Shown piece by piece: positions 59,806 to 64,000 of a stretch of DNA of 64,000 nt. The notes beneath the pieces are model-generated. The model searched no databases. It saw only the letters and a list, made by a program, of their open reading frames with translations, and was not told the DNA's origin. Both the position numbers and the translations under genes were made by a program. Each line of letters opens with the position of its first letter. The stretch's first letter is position 1. Source of the stretch: Candolleomyces eurysporus (lineage: Eukaryota; Basidiomycota; Agaricomycetes; Agaricales; Psathyrellaceae); assembly GCA_027579435.1 (NCBI GenBank), contig JANBPK010001199.1, positions 1 through 64,000 of the forward strand, in the 5' to 3' direction.

Positions 59806-61166
59806 TCATGACCAACGGCTAGGGCTGTTGGCTCTGGATTCAGGCTCCAAAGGCCTGGGGGGTCGGTATGGGGAGGTAACCATTCTGTGAGCACCAAAGG
59901 GTACTTCTGCCATTGGACGCTGGCATTCGTCCGAAGATGAAGCGAAACCGGATTCCAAGTCGCTGGAGGACGAGGACAAGAACGATTCAGTCTCTTCGCT
60001 ATCCCGCGATGTGATGGGCTCGTCATCGAGCTCTTCGTCGACNGCGCGCCGAGCAACGATTGAGAGGTAGACGAGAATCACCAAACAGAGCAAGATGCCT
60101 ATGATAGTCCACAGGCGAGCAAGCTTATCCGCACTACCTTCATCATCGATTGAATCCGGATCGGTGACGTGGTAATCTCTAAACGAGTGGATGGAGGCAC
60201 CGACGCTGGTGTGGATGATGACCTTGAATAATGACAAGGCGGTGCAGACGGTGTAGGTGTGGAGAGTGAGCGTCGGGGAGGCAGCGAGCAAACAGTTCAT
60301 CACATTATAGGGATAGGGCGCCAGACGAATGAGGAAAAGAAGTTTCGGTCGCTTTTCAATGGCACGAACGACACGCTTTATCCGTGTATAGGAATCGAGC
60401 CATTTACCGATAGAATCCCGAAATAGGACGCGAGAGACGATGAACACGACGAGGGCGCCCAAGAGTGCCGAGAAATATGAGATAATGGCGCCTGCCCAAG
60501 GACCGAAGGTGTATCCCGATAAGATGATCAGCGTCGAATATAACGGGATCGGTGCTGCGTGGATGTGTCAGAACTGGTCCCGTCAAAAACATTGTCACGA
60601 ATCAACTCACGAATGGTCGTCAAAAAGATAAGGAAGAACATAACAGCATGCCCATACGACTCGTCTGCGCGCAACCAGAATGAAAGCTCATCGAGAACTG
60701 CAAGTGGAGAGTTATTGCTATGACAATAGATGGGTGGGTTCGGCTAACTTACGGGCAAACAGCTCCGTTCTATACAGAGCGATGGCAACCAGAAACGCTA
60801 GAGTGGTAATGGCGTAGAGTATGACTGGAGTCCACGGCCGGAGCAGCCTTGATATCCTCAAACATGTTGGTGGGCGGGTGTGGGGAGGGGTGGAAAAGTT
60901 ACGCGATGGCAGCTGAATCTGGGGTGGCCGCACAAACGTTCTTGCCGGCTTGTGGGGCGCGGGTGCTCCTGAGCGCGCTGACGAGGGTGGGGGACGGGTG
61001 CCATGGGATTTGTNGGGGATGAGAGGGCCGTGAAGGCGGTACGAAGGGGGATTGGGACTGGGAAGAGGGCTGGAAATGGGAGGCCTTCTCGTTGTATTCC
61101 TGGGAAGGGGTTGCAAGGGAAATGAGGTCCTGGGAAGGGAGACGAGGAAAGTTTTGGTGGTCCATT
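59806..61166 (-). CDS. TVP38: TVP38/DedA-like SNARE-associated Golgi membrane protein
   Basis: Tvp38 is a Golgi membrane protein of the DedA/VTT superfamily, which includes lipid scramblases. It starts MDHQNFPRLPSQDLISLATP with a Pro-rich cytosolic lead. The N at 61014 is an extra base: dropping it gives SHPHKSHGTRPPPSS and joins the frames. TM segments include TPVILYAITTLAFLVAIALY, AVMFFLIFLTTI and, in the conserved VTT core, IPLYSTLIILSGYTFGPWAG, AIISYFSALLGALVVFIVSR, the motif FLIRLAPYPYNVMNCLLAAS, and TALSLFKVIIHTSVGASIHS. A last helix is LWTIIGILLCLVILVYLSIV. The tail is acidic and Ser rich. The N at 60043 is in frame and its codon is Ala whatever the base. Confidence 0.85.
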
Positions 61167-61430
61167 CTAGATTCCAACCTGAGCCAGCAAGGAAGGAGGA
61201 AAATGAAAGAAAATGGGAGAACGAAACGGCGCCTGACGCCTCAGGACGACAGCAGGAAGAAAAGCGGGCGTTGTGACCCCGCCATTATTATTTCTATTGC
61301 ACTGCCACCACAAACGGCATCTATTTTCCACGCCCCGTCACATGCAGACTCCACCTCCTTACATATGATTTCTTCCCCGTCCCCCCGAGAAAAGGCCTGA
61401 ACGGGCCTCGACAGTCCCTCTAGCATCGAC
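61167..61430. promoter_or_regulatory. Bidirectional promoter, TVP38-like and small mitochondrial gene
   Basis: 264 bp separate two divergent start codons. No TATA box is obvious. Confidence 0.55.
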
Positions 61431-61836
61431 ATGCCAGTCCGTCTCGCCCAACGTGCGCTGGCCTCAGGCCGTCTTTCAGGTCGGCGCTTCAACTCAACGC
61501 AACCGGCCAGGTCCAGGCATGCCCTNGTCTACTCGGAAACCCTGCCAGCGATGATGCCCATCTTCCTTTTGGGGTCTGCAATTTATCTTGTATGTGCTAT
61601 CACTCATGAAACGTATCACATTGTCCCAATGCCCTTTCCAGGGCCTCCGTCTGACACAGATGCAACTGGCGCATGAACGTTATGCTGAAGAAGCCACATC
61701 CAAGATCAAGCAGTTGGAGAATGACATCACTGCTCTTGAAGCAAGCAGACGTGAAGAACAGCAGCAGCTGCGTACATCATCTCCACCTAGTACTCCGGTC
61801 CAAGAGCAACGGACTTCGCGATGGCGTTTGTGGTGA
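61431..61836 (+). CDS. Small mitochondrial-type membrane protein, family unnamed
   Basis: Two exons, 61431-61589 and 61642-61836, give 117 residues. The N terminus is an Arg/Ser/Ala-rich mitochondrial presequence (MPVRLAQRALASGRLSGRRF), followed by LVYSETLPAMMPIFLLGSAI with one membrane helix, then LTQMQLAHERYAEEATSKIK and a coiled-coil tail ending RTSRWRLW. The layout suggests an inner-membrane protein with its coiled coil exposed to one side, perhaps an assembly factor or small complex subunit. I cannot name a family. The N at 61526 falls in a Leu codon (CTN) and does not disturb the frame. Confidence 0.65.
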
Positions 61837-62032
61837 TGTTGCAACGTACCCTTATCTCAAATGCATATCCTGCACAGCTGACCGTCTATATCGAGGAGAA
61901 AGTGTGTATTCGAGAACAACAGGTGGGTCAGTGGATATCTAAGCACATCGCCAATCGAACCGCAATAAGATAAAGGTGGTATATGAACAAGACTGGAAGA
62001 AATGAATCATTGTGATGACAGCAAAGATTTTA

Positions 62033-63480
62033 CTAATTGATTCTTGTGTTTTTCAAACAGTTTCGCGGTGCTGTGCGGAAACGTGTCAGACTCCTCATGG
62101 CAGTTCAATTAAAAAACCATTGGGGTTGCATACCTTAGAATGGCAGAAGCCAGTCCGCTAAACGCCTGCATCTGTGTTTTGCCCTTCTTGAGGCGGAAAA
62201 CGTCGTATGCTGAATGGGTCCGAATTAAGTGATGGCTCAGGGCAAGGAACCCGAAATGTCACGTCTACTCACAAACAAAGATCAGGTCCATGGCAAGCTT
62301 CGCTCGCGTAACTTGAAGCCAGTAGTCCTGCTTCTGTAGCCGTGATAGTTCCTTTTCGTCGAATTTCGAAGCCTTGGGTTTGGACTTTGCCGAGCCGCCC
62401 GCCATTGATTCGTTGTACATTCTTCCTTCGACTGGATACCAGGAACCGAAAGAGGATAGATGAATTAGAGGACTTGGAGACGATATACCCATAAATCGTA
62501 AAACTCACCTTCAGCTTGAAGGCTTGTAATCATTTGCCGCTCAACACCATTCTCGACGAGACTGACGAGAGTTGAGAAGAAGAAACACCAGTCAGCAAAT
62601 TTCTCAGCGCTAGCACCAACTCTCTTGCCAATGAGGCCTAGCCGAGCAAACGTTGCGACGTCATCTGCACAAGCGGACACGAGTTCGAGCAGGACAGGTG
62701 GTGGTGCGTACAGCGCAGTGTGCAGGAAGGACTTGGACCTCTCCTGGCCCTTTGACGACTCCGAGGGTTCCGAAGAATAAGGTACAGCCTGTTGGGCTCG
62801 TATAATCGTCAAGGGGTGTAGCCAGTTGAAAAGCAACAGCAATTTCCTACAGTAGAAAAATGAGCTCAGCGCGTAGTCGAACGATAAATAAACAGATGTA
62901 AAGACCTCGTAAAGGACAGTCCTGAGGCTGTCGAGGTGAGTCGTTGCACGAGGTTTAGTTCCCATTTAATCTTCTGGGGCCGCCTCAGAAGTCGGGTGGT
63001 CGCAATTGAAGCATGGAACAGCAGATACACGCGTATTGAATACTGTATGACTTTCTGTTTTTGATACCGAGCCAAACGCGGTAAGTGGCTGCTAGCTGAA
63101 GTCCGCAAGCTGGCATGAATACTCACGAAGGCTTTGTCCCTGCCATTGCTAGTGAGAATGATCTCTCTCCAAACTTCCTCCTTGAGGACTTTCTTCTCTG
63201 CTGCCTTGACCTTTTCGTCCTCCTGATCCAGGTCAAGGTCTTCGGGCGTGAGATGTTCATCGACTTGCTCTTCGCTCGGCTCGAAGCCAGGGTTATATGA
63301 GAGTGTAGAGTTGGACATGATCGATGTTCGCGGTGTTCGTGGAGGGTGAGAGGAGAGGGGGTTCATCTGGAAAGAGGAGTTGCTATCGAAAGTTGGAGAA
63401 TAGAATTGGTCCTCGTGGTGGTTTGCGCTTCCTGAGGAGGCCAGTTGTTCTCCATGGCTCGGAAACGATATCGAAGACAT
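62033..63480 (-). CDS. PEX11: Peroxisomal membrane protein PEX11 family
   Basis: PEX11 proteins tubulate the peroxisome membrane before division. The conserved core is split by introns: NGRDKAF|, KVIQYSIRVYLLFHASIATT, LVQRLTSTASGLSFTR|KLLL, LFNWLHPLTIIRAQQ, ELVSACADDVATFARLGLIG, EKFADWCFFFSTLVSLVENG, LQKQDYWLQVTRAKLAMDLI and AYDVFRLKKGKTQMQAFSGL. An N-terminal extension of about 100 residues (from MSSISFPSHGEQLASSGSAN) is Ser/Pro/acidic; a shorter start exists at 63318. The last small exon, ending near 62033, is my least certain part. Confidence 0.83.
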
Positions 63481-63742
63481 GGCTGAGCTCGAGGGTACCA
63501 ACACCTATATTCTTGAGGTAGTGGTTGGCTGAGTCCTATTCGAAAAAGCTGTAGAGGAGTCAACTTGAATCCGAGCGCTAGCGCCAGGCTGTCCGGGTTC
63601 GCGGAACTGGCACGTGTTAGAATATCGTGCGAACAGTTTCCCAAAACGGCTCACTGTATCCTAGCGCGCGTAGTTCGCGTTGGCTGTTGTTATTACCGTT
63701 CACCTCCTCTCCTTATCCTTCTCTTGGCCTAGCGCCGTCTTA

Positions 63743-64000
63743 ATGGAAAGAGCTTCCGGACTACGCTCTCCACCGCCACCACGCTCCAATGCCGCTTCTC
63801 CTCGACCGAAATTCGATACAGACCTTCTCAAGGCGTATATGAAGAAGCTGCTGTCATCGACATTGCAATCTAAGACCTGGGCAGAGGCAAAGGACAGAGA
63901 GCGTCTAAGAATGTGGACAAAGGAAATCGGAGAGCGAGTAAAGGAACGAATGGTGGAGATCCAGCCTCGGGGACTGTACGTCACTCGACCTCTGCTCCGT
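63743..64000 (+). CDS. Tctex-type dynein light chain, 5' part only
   Basis: Exon 1 (63743-63975) reads MERASGLRSPPPPRSNAASP, then RPKFDTDLLKAYMKKLLSST, TWAEAKDRERLRMWTKEIGE and RVKERMVEIQPRGL before a GTACGT donor. The helix pair with W.K.I...VK..M is the Tctex1/DYNLT pattern, a dimeric subunit that links cargo to cytoplasmic dynein. The rest lies beyond the window. Confidence 0.75.
   Translation, partial: MERASGLRSPPPPRSNAASPRPKFDTDLLKAYMKKLLSSTLQSKTWAEAKDRERLRMWTKEIGERVKERMVEIQPRGLYVTRPLLR

Overview
This window is nuclear DNA from a filamentous basidiomycete, most likely an Agaricomycete (mushroom-forming fungus). The reasons are dense genes on both strands, many short (about 50-60 bp) GT-AG introns, fused LeuC-LeuD isopropylmalate dehydratase, a DUF6593 gene (a family I know mainly from basidiomycetes), a fungal GH128 glucanase, a bZIP/DUF3425 factor and an HRQ/DUF3445 heme protein. 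No bacterial operon, CRISPR array, rRNA, tRNA or intact transposon was seen.

Layout. 1-2666 (-) heme-dependent oxidative N-demethylase-like gene, cut by the window edge. 3766-5528 (-) Rab escort protein. 5659-7625 (+) nucleolin/Nsr1-like protein. 8002-10129 (-) Ric8/synembryn. 10421-11001 (-) Mediator subunit 10. 11185-12368 (+) orphan. 12631-15316 (+) LEU1. 15530-17179 (+) Ser-rich orphan. 17891-20371 (+) GH125 mannosidase. 20514-24070 (+) two C2-domain (Fic1/Inn1-like) genes with a decayed GH125 fragment between them. 24236-24834 (-) HIG1/Rcf2-like protein. 26230-28383 (-) secreted M28 aminopeptidase, divergent from 28571-29062 (+) mitochondrial uL11. 30191-31026 (+) DUF6593. 31431-32746 (-) AhpD-like protein. 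33232-34529 (-) GH128 glucanase. 35065-36231 (+) two-RRM protein. 36484-37951 (+) GPATCH11-like. 38443-39338 (-) orphan. 40045-40365 (+) RPB12. 40826-42655 (+) bZIP. 42918-43275 (-) mitochondrial uS14. 43560-43796 (+) small membrane protein. 44074-46722 (-) MFS drug transporter. 49091-51764 (+) AGC kinase (Fpk1/Nrc2-like). 52364-54455 (+) HSF-type transcription factor. 54456-59805 is a long gene-poor interval. 59806-61166 (-) TVP38-like; 61431-61836 (+) small mitochondrial-type protein; 62033-63480 (-) PEX11; 63743-64000 (+) Tctex dynein light chain, partial.

Most genes are housekeeping and unrelated to one another, as is normal for a fungal chromosome arm. There is no biosynthetic cluster and I found no convincing new defence or mobile system. 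The two most informative points are a tandem duplication at 19.9-22.6 kb, in which one copy keeps the GH125 gene and the other keeps the C2 gene, and a set of ambiguous N bases at homopolymers. Deleting the N restores the reading frame in six genes, so those N are probably insertion artefacts that will break automatic gene models.

Exon models were read by eye from splice signals, reading-frame phase and protein-family patterns. Names come from recalled family patterns and no database was searched.
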